64,000 nucleotides of DNA from the NCBI GenBank assembly GCA_964399535.1, contig CAYNRE010000046.1, positions 165,691 through 229,690 on the forward strand, given 5' to 3'. Shown here piece by piece: positions 1-8,713 of the stretch. The position numbers were made by a program, and so were the translations under genes. Below the pieces are notes generated by a model. The model was not told the origin of the DNA. It worked only from the letters and a program-made list of their open reading frames with translations, and searched no databases. The first letter of the stretch is position 1. Every line of letters begins with the position of its first letter. The stretch comes from CAYNRE01 sp964399535 (GTDB taxonomy: Bacteria; Planctomycetota; Planctomycetia; Pirellulales; CAYNRE01).

Positions 1-80
1 ACGGTCGGTACACCGGCAGCAGGGTCGCTTGAGCCGGCGGGCGTACCGCCCGATTCTCAAGAAGGGGAAGATCAAGCAAC

Positions 81-1496
81 ATGACCGAACCTTCGGGCAG
101 CGCGGTGGCCGCCCCCAAGCGCCGGCCGAGCTGGGCCAGGCGCGCCCTGCGAACGGCCTTGGGACTGTTGCTGCTGGCAATATCCGCTGTCGCAATTCTG
201 CTTTGGCGCGGTATTGCGCTGCCCGAGCCAACGGGGCCGTTCGCCGTTGGGCGCACGAGCCGGCACCTGATCGACGAATCGCGCCCCGAGGTCTTCACCG
301 AAGCCCCCGAGGATCGACGCGAGCTGATGGTCGCCATTCACTATCCCGCCGCGGCGGGCGATGGCGCCGCGCCAAGCAGCTACCTCGACGCCAGCGTTGC
401 GGCGGGGTTCGCCCAGGCGCTGGAGATGCCCCAGTTTGTTTTTCAGGTGGTGCATCCCCACGCCCTCCGGGAGCCGGCGGCGGCCCAAGCCGACGGCGGC
501 AGCCCGGTCGTTCTGTTTTCGCACGGATTCGGTCAGCCGCCGGTTTTTTACACGGCGACGCTGGAGGACCTGGCCAGCCATGGCTTTATCGTCGTCAGCA
601 TCAATCATACGTACAGCAGCGGAATCTCCGTCTTCTCCGACGGCCGCGTGATGCTGCAGAACGAAGCGGCTTCGCATCCGGAAGTGTCGATCGATCTTCC
701 CGGCGATGAGCAGGCGGACTCGTCGAATCAGGAAACCGACGCAACCAAAGAGACTGCGCAGACCCAGGACGCCGGGAACGACGTCGGCTCGGTTTGGGTT
801 GGCGACGTGCGGTTCGTGCTCGACCAACTGGAGAAGCTCAATCGCGACGATCGCTTGCTGGCCGGCCGGATGAACCTGGCCCAGGTGGGCGTTTTCGGCC
901 ACTCCTTCGGTGGCGCCGCGGCCATTCGCACGGTGCAGATCGACCCCCGGTTTCTCGCCGGAATTAACCTCGACGGGACCGATTTGCGCGTGACGGCCGG
1001 CGCCACGATCGAGCGCCCGGTAATGTGGATCAACTCGCCTCACGAGGCCCCCTCCGACGCGCTGCTCAAGGCCATCGGCAAATCGCGCGAATGGTTTCAG
1101 GAACAAATGCAAAAGCACGCCCAGCGCACCGACGAAGTGCTCACCCAAGCACCCCAGGGCCGCCGCTTGCGCATTCGCGGGGCGGCGCACCAGACCTTTA
1201 CGAGCGACTTCACGCTGGCCAGCGCGAGCTGGCCCTGGAACTGGCTGACGCGTGGTCTCGACGTGGGGACCATTCCCGCGGATCGAGCGGTGTTGGTACT
1301 GAACTCGCTGGTGATCGAGTTCTTTCAGGAGCACCTGCGGGGGCAAACCCGCGCACCGGCGGCAAGCCTTGTCCATCGGTTTCCCGAAGTGGAGCAGGTG
1401 TCGCCCGAGGCGGGGCAGGGGACCAAACAAGATCCCCGGGCCGATCCCCCTGGGGAGCCCTCGGCGGGCTCGCCGGCGGACGAGGACAAAGACTGA
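81..1496 (+). CDS. PAF-acetylhydrolase-like alpha/beta hydrolase, membrane-anchored or exported
   Basis: Predicted serine esterase of 471 aa in the platelet-activating-factor acetylhydrolase/chlorophyllase-like alpha/beta-hydrolase group. A basic N-terminus is followed by one hydrophobic segment (about residues 22-41), so the catalytic part should lie outside the inner membrane. The nucleophile elbow GHSFGG gives Ser275; NLDG (Asp298) and AHQTF (His370) follow in family order, so the triad looks complete. Residues of about 205-235 are an acidic, Gln-rich insert, and the last 45 or so residues are a low-complexity Pro/Gly/Glu tail. The ATG is preceded by a purine-rich GGGGAAGA. The substrate cannot be told from sequence. 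It stands alone, with no same-strand gene within 300 bp downstream. Confidence 0.85.
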   Translation: MTEPSGSAVAAPKRRPSWARRALRTALGLLLLAISAVAILLWRGIALPEPTGPFAVGRTSRHLIDESRPEVFTEAPEDRRELMVAIHYPAAAGDGAAPSSYLDASVAAGFAQALEMPQFVFQVVHPHALREPAAAQADGGSPVVLFSHGFGQPPVFYTATLEDLASHGFIVVSINHTYSSGISVFSDGRVMLQNEAASHPEVSIDLPGDEQADSSNQETDATKETAQTQDAGNDVGSVWVGDVRFVLDQLEKLNRDDRLLAGRMNLAQVGVFGHSFGGAAAIRTVQIDPRFLAGINLDGTDLRVTAGATIERPVMWINSPHEAPSDALLKAIGKSREWFQEQMQKHAQRTDEVLTQAPQGRRLRIRGAAHQTFTSDFTLASASWPWNWLTRGLDVGTIPADRAVLVLNSLVIEFFQEHLRGQTRAPAASLVHRFPEVEQVSPEAGQGTKQDPRADPPGEPSAGSPADEDKD

Positions 1497-1803
1497 CCAG
1501 GCCCGCGGCACTGCGTGGAACATCCGCGGGTAGACGTGCCCTCTCGGTGATTGGTTTCGGTCGAGTTAACCTCTCTCTCGCCGAAGGTTTTCCGCCCTGC
1601 TTGCCCGCTGAGCGGCGAATGGGGTAAGCGTGGTGCACTGCCGCTTGGTGTACTGCGGTTGGCCAGGCTGCCAGTTTCTATTTCTATGCCGCCGCTTGGT
1701 GCGCGCCGACCCGCGGCACGCACGTATCGGGTGGAGCATTGTATCGGATTCCGACGAGAGCCTGGCTGCCGCCGGGTCCGTCGCAGCGAAGGAGGGCAAT
1801 GCC
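1497..1803. other. intergenic region, no gene seen
   Basis: No coding signal. The stretch holds the ribosome binding site of the SPFH gene (GGAGGG at 1791-1796) and a short imperfect direct repeat around 1632-1662. I see no convincing promoter. Confidence 0.5.
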
Positions 1804-2718
1804 GTGATTGTCGAGAAGAATCACCAGGCCACAGCGGGCTGGGGCCCGCTGGCAGGCATGTTGGTGCTGCTGGCGATTGGCGCCTCGGCATTCCTGGCGC
1901 TGAACTGGGTGCTCGGAATCATTTGCACCGTGTCGGCGATGGTCATGCTGGGCGGTTTCCAGGCCGTGGCCCCCAACGAAGCCCGGGTGCTGCTCTTGTT
2001 CGGCAAGTACCAGGGAACCCTCAAGCAAGAAGGCTTTTTCTGGGTCAACCCCTTCTTTACCAAGACCAAGATTTCGCTCCGGGTGCGGAATTTCGAGACG
2101 GGGCAACAGTCGAGCCCCGAGGTGAAGAGTGCCGACGGCCATGTGCTGCAGGCGGCCAAGGTCACGCGCCGCCAGACCAAGGTGAACGATCGAGACGGCA
2201 ACCCGATCGAGATTTCGGCGGTGGTGGTCTGGAAAGTGGTCAACACGGCCGAGGCGGTGTTCGAGGTGGACGACTACGAGGACTATGCCCACTTGCAAAG
2301 CGAATCGGCCCTGAGGAATTTGGCCAGCCACTATCCGTACGACAGTTCGGACGACGAGCTTTCCCTACGGCGTTCGACGAGCGAGATTTCGGACAAGCTC
2401 AAGGCCGAGATCGAAGAGCGTTTGCACAAGGCGGGGGTCGAGGTGCTCGAGGCCCGAATCAACCACTTGGCCTACGCACCCGAAATTGCGGCCGCCATGC
2501 TGCAGCGTCAACAGGCCCAGGCCGTGGTGGCAGCCCGGTCGAAGATCGTCGAGGGGGCGGTAAGCATGGTGGAAATGGCCCTCGAGCAACTGGCCCATCG
2601 CCAGGTGGTCGAGCTAACCGCCGAGCGTCGGGCCGCCTTGGTGAGCAGCCTGTTGGTGGTGTTGTGCAGCGATCGCCACGTTCAGCCGGTGCTGAATACC
2701 GGTTCGATTCACGACTGA
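1804..2718 (+). CDS. SPFH/band 7 domain membrane protein
   Basis: Stomatin/prohibitin/flotillin (SPFH) family protein, 304 aa. Two adjacent hydrophobic segments fill about residues 12-52 and lead into the band 7 domain (QAVAPNEARVLLLFG, GFFWVNPF, ISAVVVWKV), then a helical, Glu/Arg/Ala-rich region containing EARINHLAYAPEIAAAMLQR, as in flotillins. Family members scaffold membrane microdomains or protease complexes. I chose the GTG at 1804 because GGAGGG lies 7 nt upstream; the frame is open further up, to 1630, but that part has no family resemblance. No protease partner (HflC, NfeD) is adjacent. Confidence 0.85.
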   Translation: MIVEKNHQATAGWGPLAGMLVLLAIGASAFLALNWVLGIICTVSAMVMLGGFQAVAPNEARVLLLFGKYQGTLKQEGFFWVNPFFTKTKISLRVRNFETGQQSSPEVKSADGHVLQAAKVTRRQTKVNDRDGNPIEISAVVVWKVVNTAEAVFEVDDYEDYAHLQSESALRNLASHYPYDSSDDELSLRRSTSEISDKLKAEIEERLHKAGVEVLEARINHLAYAPEIAAAMLQRQQAQAVVAARSKIVEGAVSMVEMALEQLAHRQVVELTAERRAALVSSLLVVLCSDRHVQPVLNTGSIHD

Positions 2719-2720
2719 TC

Positions 2721-2735
2721 GGGGGCAGGGCAGGG
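2721..2735 (+). repeat. tandem G-rich motif (GGGCAGGG doubled)
   Basis: Two overlapping GGGCAGGG octamers (2723-2730 and 2728-2735), just after the SPFH stop codon. The same doubled form occurs at 19452, 35392 and, inverted, at 51278. Confidence 0.7.
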
Positions 2736-2804
2736 TGCTTCCCAGGTAGCCGCGTGCCGGGACGGTGGCCAAGCAGTTCCAGCCACCGGTCAGGCGATCG
2801 CAGG

Positions 2805-2879
2805 CTCGGTCGTTCAAAGCCCGGCCGTTGGATACTCGGCCGTTCGAAGCCTGGTCGTTCGAAGCTCAGCCGTGCTCAG
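2805..2879. repeat. 15-bp tandem repeat, about five copies
   Basis: Consecutive 15-bp units at 2805, 2820, 2835, 2850 and 2865 share the core CGGYCGTTCGAAG. The last unit is the most diverged. It lies in a convergent intergenic region; similar 15-18-bp tandem arrays occur at 11107, 13879 and 58133. Confidence 0.8.
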
Positions 2880-2945
2880 GGTAAAGCCCTGACCTACGAC
2901 TGCAACACCTTGTTTGGCGGCTGCTGTATCCGCCCCCTCTCGCGC

Positions 2946-2986
2946 ACAAAAAAAGCCCACGCCTCCCCGGGGGGTGGCGTGGGCTT
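2946..2986 (-). terminator. rho-independent terminator of the leftward guaB block
   Basis: A perfect 11-bp stem (2953-2963 with 2976-2986, arms AAGCCCACGCC/GGCGTGGGCTT) encloses a 12-nt loop. On the minus strand it runs into seven T residues. It lies about 50 nt past the stop codon of the 3034-4422 gene. Confidence 0.85.
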
Positions 2987-3033
2987 GTCGAATCGAGGTT
3001 TGGTTTAACTCCAGCTTCGCAGGCCGGCACTGG

Positions 3034-4422
3034 TTACGGGATCAGGTACACACCGCCCACCCAGGCACCCGCTTCGAGCAAGCCGGCACGCACCGAGATG
3101 GGGACCGCGCCGATCATGTAAGGGGCACACGAGCCGGGGCGATAGTAGCCCAGCGGATACATGCACTCCCAGGGCGGGTTGAGTCCCATCTTGTAAGGCA
3201 GCACGGGGAAGGTGAGGAAGAAGTTCGCACCCGACACAATCGGCTGGATGAGCGGCCAGGTGTGTCCGTAACGCTCCACCGGCACCTGCTGGAAGTAGAG
3301 CGGCTTGTAGCACAGCCCCGACGCCTTCCAGTGGAACGTGGTCATGGCCCATTCCCGCGGCTGGAACATCTCGTCGCCCAGCGAGCATTCCTGCGGAAAC
3401 TCGGTGCCGTCGGGCGTAATGTCGTCGGTGATCTCGCCGATCCGCTTCAAATCTTTGGGCGAAGGGCAGGGCTCCTCCTCGGGCAGCGGTCCCTGGGCAA
3501 CTTCCTCTTCGAGCGTGGGCATATCGTCTTCTCGCGGCGGTAGCGCGTCGCGAATCGACTCGGTGCCCGATTCGGCCTCCGTTTCGGGCTCCGTTTCGTC
3601 CGCCTCGCTCATGCCGGGGGGGAGTTCGTCTTCGGCCTGCTCGAGCACGGCCAGGGTTGGTTCACCGCCGACGACCTCTTCGCCTGAGCTGGGATCGACA
3701 ATCCGGGCCACGGTGCGCTGGACGGGCCGCGAGCCGAGCTCGGTACCATCTTCAAAGGGGTCGTCGAACGGGTCGGCGCTGGCCTCTTCGTAAACAGTGT
3801 CGTCGGCTTGGGCCCGGTCGCCCGAGGCGAAGGCCCGGTCGCCCGAGGCAAACGCGCGGCGGGCGGCACCGCGATCGTCGGGTCGCTCGTGGGCCACTAC
3901 GGCGCGAACCCGGCTGCGGGTGGGCGGCTCCTCGGGCGAAGTCTCGCTGACTGGTTGGTCGGCGGCCAGATCCTCGGACCCGGCCAGGTCCTCGGGCGCG
4001 GGTTCGGTTTCGGGCGTGGGGTCGGCCTCGTGCGTAGCGCGGGGCGCTCGGGCGGCGACCGCGGTGGTACGAGCCCGCGAGGGAGCCACCCAGCGCAGTC
4101 CCGGCGCGACCGAGTCGCGCGTTACGCGTGAGGTGGTGCTGGTCAGTTGAGCGGTCGGAGCCTCGGCCGCCAGGCGAGGGGCCTGCGGGGCCAGCCTGTC
4201 GGGGGCCTCGGCGGCGGCCACCGAGCGCCGGACCGGCTTGGCAAACCGGCTGCCGGTGGCGTCGGGTTCCGCGGCCGGGGCCAAGTTCCAAGCGGCGGCC
4301 GACCAGAGCGCCGACAGGGCCAGGCAGCCGAGTCCGCGGCGCCAGGCGGGGCGCTTAGGCGCCGTCGCCCGCGGCGTATTCGGCAGAGTAATTGGGTGCT
4401 TCCTGCGTGATCGCGATGTCAT
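3034..4422 (-). CDS. secreted acidic/proline-rich protein with conserved C-terminal domain, unknown function
   Basis: 462 aa; no function recognised. The N-terminus (RRGLGCLALSALWSAAAWNLAPAAEP, about residues 28-53) looks like a signal peptide after a basic extension. Residues of about 55-340 are low-complexity, rich in Ala, Arg, Glu, Asp and Pro, and include a tandem 7-residue repeat FASGDRA encoded by a 21-bp duplication. The last 120 or so residues are different: aromatic and ordered (FQPREWAMTTFHWKASGLCY, GHTWPLIQPIVSGANFFLTF), and probably the functional domain. The start overlaps the end of guaB by 68 bp, with GGGAGAG 8-9 nt upstream of the ATG, which suggests translational coupling. 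Export and surface location are inferences. Confidence 0.8.
   Translation of the reverse strand: MTSRSRRKHPITLPNTPRATAPKRPAWRRGLGCLALSALWSAAAWNLAPAAEPDATGSRFAKPVRRSVAAAEAPDRLAPQAPRLAAEAPTAQLTSTTSRVTRDSVAPGLRWVAPSRARTTAVAARAPRATHEADPTPETEPAPEDLAGSEDLAADQPVSETSPEEPPTRSRVRAVVAHERPDDRGAARRAFASGDRAFASGDRAQADDTVYEEASADPFDDPFEDGTELGSRPVQRTVARIVDPSSGEEVVGGEPTLAVLEQAEDELPPGMSEADETEPETEAESGTESIRDALPPREDDMPTLEEEVAQGPLPEEEPCPSPKDLKRIGEITDDITPDGTEFPQECSLGDEMFQPREWAMTTFHWKASGLCYKPLYFQQVPVERYGHTWPLIQPIVSGANFFLTFPVLPYKMGLNPPWECMYPLGYYRPGSCAPYMIGAVPISVRAGLLEAGAWVGGVYLIP
3812..3853 (-). repeat. in-frame 21-bp tandem duplication
   Basis: Units 3812-3832 and 3833-3853 differ at two positions and encode FASGDRA twice in the low-complexity part of the secreted acidic protein. 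Confidence 0.85.
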
Positions 4423-5836
4423 GGGGATGACTCTCCCGTACGCTCGCTGCCGAGACTTGTACGAACCGCGCTTCCGTGCGAAGTTCTTCGATCGTTTGCG
4501 TGCCGCAATAGCCCATGCCGGCCCGCAAACCTCCGACTAGCTGATAAAGGAACGGACCGAGTGGGCCCTTGAAGGGAACGCGCCCTTCGACCCCTTCGGG
4601 GACGAGTTTTTCCGGCTTTCTGGCAACCCCCGATTGGCGATACCGCTCGTCGGAACCCTTGACCATGGCCCCCAGCGATCCCATTCCGCGGTACACCTTG
4701 AAGGTGCGCCCTTGGTACAGAATGAGTTGGCCGGGGCTCTCGGCCAGCCCGGCGAACAGGCCGCCGATCATTACCGAATGCGCGCCGGCGGCCAGTGCCT
4801 TGGTCATGTCGCCCGAGTAGCGAATTCCTCCGTCGGCAATAATGGGTACTTCCGAACCGCGGGCAGCCTGGGCAGCCTGGTAAATCGCCGTTACCTGGGG
4901 AACGCCCACCCCCGAGATTACCCGGGTGGTGCAGATCGAACCTGGCCCGATGCCGACCTTCACGGCGTCGGCCCCGGCTCGGATCAGGTCGGTCGTTCCC
5001 TCGGCCGTGGCCACGTTGCCGGCCACCACGTCGATATCCCAGCGCTGTTTGATGCGGCGGACCGTATCGATCACGTTGGCCGAGTGCCCGTGGGCGCTAT
5101 CGACCACCAGCACATCGACCCCTTTGGCGATCAGGCTTTCCATGCGTTCGTATTCGTGAACGCCGACCGCCGCACCGACGCGCAGCCTCCCTTGCCTGTC
5201 TTTACAGGCCGCCGGGAACCTGCGCATTTTGTCGATGTCCTTGATCGTGATCAGTCCGGTCAGTCTGTATTTTTCGTCTACCAGGAGAAGTTTCTCGACC
5301 TTATTTGCCATCAAAATCTTCTCAGCTTCCTCAAGCGTCACGGTCCCCGTAGCCGTCACCAGGGGGCCCCGCGTCATCACTTCGGAAACCGGCAGCTCGT
5401 TGTTCTCCAGAAACCGCAGGTCGCGGCGGGTGAGAATACCCACCAGCCGTCCGTCGGCCTGGCTAATGGGAATGCCCGACACGTTGTGCTGGGCCATGGT
5501 CTCGCGAGCCCGGGAGACGCTGGCGTCGGGCGGGAGCGAGACCGGGTCGACAATGATGCCGTTGGCGCTGCGCTTGACCTTGTCGACCTCTTCGGTCTGG
5601 CGATCGACCGACATGTTTTTGTGAATCACGCCCAGGCCGCCTTCCTGGGCCAGGGCAATCGCCATCTCGCTTTCGGTGACGGTGTCCATCGGCGAGCTGA
5701 GAATGGGAATCTCCAGCGGAATGCGGCGCGTGAGCCGGGTATTGACTCGCACCTCGGCCGGCACCACCTGGCTGAATCGGGGAAGCAGCAGCACGTCGTC
5801 GAATGTGATGGCCGGCCCGACAAGTTTGTCGTGCAT
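4355..5836 (-). CDS. guaB: inosine-5'-monophosphate dehydrogenase
   Basis: Oxidises IMP to XMP with NAD+, the committed step of GMP synthesis in the cytoplasm. At 493 aa it has the normal bacterial length. The TIM barrel starts with TFDDVLLLPRFS and is interrupted by two CBS domains (about residues 93-150 and 152-210). The catalytic loop GPGSICTTR carries the nucleophile Cys302; further on are IADGGIRYSGD, the flap with YRGMGSLGAM, and the C-terminal GGLRAGMGYCGT. All hallmark residues are present. It heads a leftward transcription unit with the 3034-4422 gene, whose start lies inside the guaB 3' end. Confidence 0.98.
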   Translation of the reverse strand: MHDKLVGPAITFDDVLLLPRFSQVVPAEVRVNTRLTRRIPLEIPILSSPMDTVTESEMAIALAQEGGLGVIHKNMSVDRQTEEVDKVKRSANGIIVDPVSLPPDASVSRARETMAQHNVSGIPISQADGRLVGILTRRDLRFLENNELPVSEVMTRGPLVTATGTVTLEEAEKILMANKVEKLLLVDEKYRLTGLITIKDIDKMRRFPAACKDRQGRLRVGAAVGVHEYERMESLIAKGVDVLVVDSAHGHSANVIDTVRRIKQRWDIDVVAGNVATAEGTTDLIRAGADAVKVGIGPGSICTTRVISGVGVPQVTAIYQAAQAARGSEVPIIADGGIRYSGDMTKALAAGAHSVMIGGLFAGLAESPGQLILYQGRTFKVYRGMGSLGAMVKGSDERYRQSGVARKPEKLVPEGVEGRVPFKGPLGPFLYQLVGGLRAGMGYCGTQTIEELRTEARFVQVSAASVRESHPHDIAITQEAPNYSAEYAAGDGA

Positions 5837-6214
5837 GGGGGGTCCGACTCCTTTCTCAAGCGGGAAGGCAGCCTGGCGGCGGAGGGCCCCCGGGGGGGAG
5901 CCCCCGAGGCGGCGCCCAAGGCGAGCGACTGCGCGGCGTGTCGATTCAGGGCATTATGCCGGCCCCGGCGCGACTTTGGCAATGAGCACTGCCCGCGGCC
6001 AACTCTCCGGCGGGCCGGCGCCCGGTGAGCCGCGACGCAGGCGCGACCGGGGGATTGAGAAAACGTGGCCGGGGCCGACGAGCGCGAACCGGGCAGCGCT
6101 CTGGCCCCGGGGCGCCGCCTTCCGCCGCCGCCGCGCTGGCCGGCAGAGTTGTTCGGTCGCGGCTGCTGCCGGCGATCGCGGCGCACCCCCGAAGTATCGC
6201 ACCCAGAGGGCGGG
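5837..6214. other. gap upstream of guaB
   Basis: No gene seen; very GC-rich. A possible guaB promoter lies at 5953-5982. Confidence 0.5.
5953..5982 (-). promoter_or_regulatory. possible sigma-70-type promoter of guaB
   Basis: On the minus strand TTGCCA (5982-5977) is followed after 18 nt by CATAAT (5958-5953), the only AT-rich hexamer pair in an otherwise very GC-rich gap. The guaB ATG is about 115 nt further on. Confidence 0.35.
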
Positions 6215-6529
6215 TTACTGCAGGAAATCGAACGCCACCACGCCGTCGAGACCGCCGTCCAACTCCGGCAAAATCATCGCCTTGACCACCTCGTGGTCGG
6301 GGTGCGGCAGGTACCCGTCGCGGGCCGCCTCGTTCGCAAAGGTCATGATGAACCCGTGCGAGAAGCCCTTGTTCAGCCCTTCATGGCTCGAATAGGGCCC
6401 CCAGCAAAAATCGACGATCCCGGGAATCTTCTGCTGCAAGCCGGCCAGGGCCGCGAACAGCTCGTGGATTCGGGACGAGCTGGTATTGGATTTCAGCTTG
6501 AGCAAGACGACGTGTTTCACCTGGGGCAT
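6215..6529 (-). CDS. Dabb (stress-responsive alpha/beta barrel) domain protein
   Basis: A single Dabb domain of 104 aa, the usual length for this dimeric ferredoxin-like family. The start VKHVVLLKLK, the middle GPYSSHEGLNKGFSHGFIMTF and the region YLPHPDHEVV match the family, including the conserved His residues. Members range from plant stress proteins to polyketide cyclases, so no substrate is assigned. It lies between tilS and guaB on the same strand, with gaps of 250 and 378 nt, so co-transcription is uncertain. Confidence 0.85.
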   Translation of the reverse strand: MPQVKHVVLLKLKSNTSSSRIHELFAALAGLQQKIPGIVDFCWGPYSSHEGLNKGFSHGFIMTFANEAARDGYLPHPDHEVVKAMILPELDGGLDGVVAFDFLQ

Positions 6530-6779
6530 GATCGCGCACCTTGATTAGCAGAGGTCGATCGGTCGGCCCGCGCCGAGCGGCGCAGCGCTAGAACCGGGTC
6601 GCGCAGCCCACCGCGTGGTTCGGAAGACCTCGGGCGAGGAACTTACGGGCGACGCCCCGATCGTGGCCCGACATGGTATCGCCGGCCCCAGCACGAAACA
6701 AGCAACGGCCCCGCGGACACGGCGAACTTCCTCGTTCGAGATGCAGGCGCTCGCGGCGACAGGCGAGCCGCCGGGCAAG

Positions 6780-7823
6780 TCAGCGGTCGGCGCGCAGCCA
6801 GAACCGATTCCCCTCCCAACCCGCACAGATCCGGCCAGGAAGCCACAACACCTGTTCGTTGGGCTCGCGCGTCAGCCGTGCCAGGGCCTTCCAGTGGGCG
6901 TGGCCCATCCGCCCCGAGGGCCAATCGCGCTGTAGCCAAAGTTGCCGAAGCACTGGGCGAACCAGAACATCGGGCACTTCGACCAGGGCATCGCCGGCCA
7001 GGCCAACCGCCTGGGGCTGCTCGTGAGCCACGAGCCGCGCTAGCAGCGGCTCGACCACCGATTCAATTACGTCGTCGGCCTCGGCCGAGAGCTGTGCCAG
7101 CCGGGTTACCGCTTCGGTAACGCGACCGCCGTACCATCGCTCGAGCCGCGGCAACAACTCGTGGCGCAAGCGATTTCGGGCATAGCGCAGGTCGTCGTTA
7201 CTGGGGTCGCGGCGAAACGGTTGACCCAGCGCGACCAGCAACTCGACCAGGTGCCGCCGCCTGACGCCCAGCAGCGGCCGTACCAACGCCAGACCCGGCG
7301 CCAACGGACGGGCGACCGACATGCCGGCCAGCCCGCGCAATCCGGTTCCGCGGAAAACATGGTGCAGCACCGTTTCCACCTGGTCGTCGGCCGTGTGTGC
7401 CACCGCCACGTAACGGCAGCCATGCGCCTGGGCAACGTGGACCAGATAGCGATAGCGAATCTGGCGCAGGGCCGCTTCCGACCGGCTCGCGGCGCCACCC
7501 GCGCCGGCGCGGCCAGACCGCCTGGCGCGGGCACGGTGACAAGGCCAGCCCAACTCGGCGGCCAGCCGGGCCACGGCGCGGCCATCGCCGGCCCCTTCGC
7601 GGCCCCGCAAGCCGTGGTCGAAATGGGCCACGTGCAGGGTGCCGGGACCGCCATGCCGGCGTTTCAGGCGGTCGATCAGCCGCAACAGGGCGACGCTATC
7701 GGCGCCGCCGGAAACGCCCACCAACACGGGCGTGTCGAGCCAGCGATCCAGCGGCCAGGCGGCGCACAAGGCCTCGGCCAGCCGGTCGGGCAGATCGTGG
7801 ACGGTGCGGGTAGCGGAAGCCAT
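6780..7823 (-). CDS. tilS: tRNA(Ile)-lysidine synthase
   Basis: Attaches lysine to C34 of the minor tRNA(Ile), so that its CAU anticodon reads AUA. 347 aa. The N-type PP-loop ATPase begins VLVGVSGGADSVALLRLIDR; then come HFDHGLRG, YVAVAHTADDQVETVLHHVFRGTG and RDPSNDDLRYARNRLRHELLPRLE, all diagnostic. The ~60-residue C-terminal part is short compared with E. coli TilS and resembles the shorter variants. The ATG at 7823 has GGAG about 10 nt upstream; the frame stays open to 8402 but that extension has no TilS similarity. Confidence 0.95.
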   Translation of the reverse strand: MASATRTVHDLPDRLAEALCAAWPLDRWLDTPVLVGVSGGADSVALLRLIDRLKRRHGGPGTLHVAHFDHGLRGREGAGDGRAVARLAAELGWPCHRARARRSGRAGAGGAASRSEAALRQIRYRYLVHVAQAHGCRYVAVAHTADDQVETVLHHVFRGTGLRGLAGMSVARPLAPGLALVRPLLGVRRRHLVELLVALGQPFRRDPSNDDLRYARNRLRHELLPRLERWYGGRVTEAVTRLAQLSAEADDVIESVVEPLLARLVAHEQPQAVGLAGDALVEVPDVLVRPVLRQLWLQRDWPSGRMGHAHWKALARLTREPNEQVLWLPGRICAGWEGNRFWLRADR

Positions 7824-8707
7824 CTTGGTTCTCCAGCGGCGCGGCTGCCGCAGGCTCTCGCAAGTCGCACAGGGCACAAGACTTGGCCCCCTGCGACGGC
7901 GATTTGCAGCCGCGGCCCGCCGTGTTAAGATACCGTTTCCAAGCGAGGCTGCCACGAAGAAATGAGAAGGTTGCAGGGTGCGACCGGTCGCGGTGCCGAC
8001 GAGCTTGGGACGGTTTGTTTTGGTTTTGTATTTCGACGAGTACTTGCCGTACTCGGCGGCCGGCTGGCCGCCTGGTACGAACGTGCGGCTGACCAGCGGT
8101 GCTTCTCCGGGCTCCTGTCGTCGTTGCTGGGCGCTGGCGAGTCGATCCGCTCTGGTCACTTGGTGAACGGTGTCGAGTTCAGCTTTTTCGGGGGGTGACT
8201 CAGTCGCCATGTTTCCGCCTGCCTTGCTGTGGCTGATCGGTTGGGTTCTCGGGCTCCACGGCCCGGCGGCCCAGCAATTGGTTGCGACCAGGCAGAGATC
8301 GGAAGGCGATGGTCGAGTGGCCTGGGGGTGGCCTGCCTGGGCAGCGCCGCAAGGACAACCCGTGGCGGCGCCAAGGCAGGGGAGGCGCTGCCTCCCGTGC
8401 ACTTGCAGCCGGATGGCTGCGGGAACTTCGCGGACAGACGAATCCGCTGCCGTCGGGTTCCTCGCTGGGGCTCAATCCCGGCTGATTTGCGCAGGCGCGC
8501 TCCGCCCGGGTGGCCGGGCGTTTGCCGGCTACCTGAAGTGGGGGTCTCGCCCCGAAAGCTAGTTCGCACTCGGACCCCGGCGGCCCACCGCCGGCACGTT
8601 TGTTGGCACTCGAGCGGGGGGAAGGGTCGCGCCAGCCCAGGGGGCCGGTGGGGCAGCTTTCTCGCTTGGCTGGGTGGCAGGCACTCGTTGTTCCTCGCAA
8701 GACGAGA
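7824..8707. other. 884-bp divergent gap between tilS and rny, no gene accepted
   Basis: Open frames here (for example + 8170-8562 and the upstream extension of the tilS frame) show no recognisable family and no good ribosome binding site. A weak promoter for tilS may lie at about 7927-7955 on the minus strand (GTGGCA, 17 nt, TATCTT). The right end holds a hairpin at the rny start. Confidence 0.4.
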
Positions 8708-8713
8708 GTGCCT
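8679..8713 (+). other. hairpin overlapping the rny start region
   Basis: AGGCACTC (8679-8686) pairs with GAGTGCCT (8706-8713); flanking GT/AC extends the stem past a 2-nt bulge. The downstream arm contains the proposed GTG start codon and is followed by TTTT. It could limit translation of rny or act as an attenuator. Confidence 0.45.

Larger units (their letters stand above)
2719..3033. other. convergent intergenic region with tandem repeat and terminator
   Basis: No gene. It contains the doubled G-rich motif, a 15-bp tandem repeat (2805-2879) and the terminator of the leftward guaB block (2946-2986). Confidence 0.7.

Noticed and set aside
72..1523. Long antisense open frame (483 codons) opposite the first gene, and many similar ones across the window
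   Set aside because: In GC-rich DNA the antisense of real genes stays open by codon bias. These frames have no recognisable family, no signal peptide logic and no ribosome binding sites.
7824..8402. 193-codon upstream extension of the tilS frame
   Set aside because: No similarity to TilS; the family start and a GGAG ribosome binding site are at 7823.
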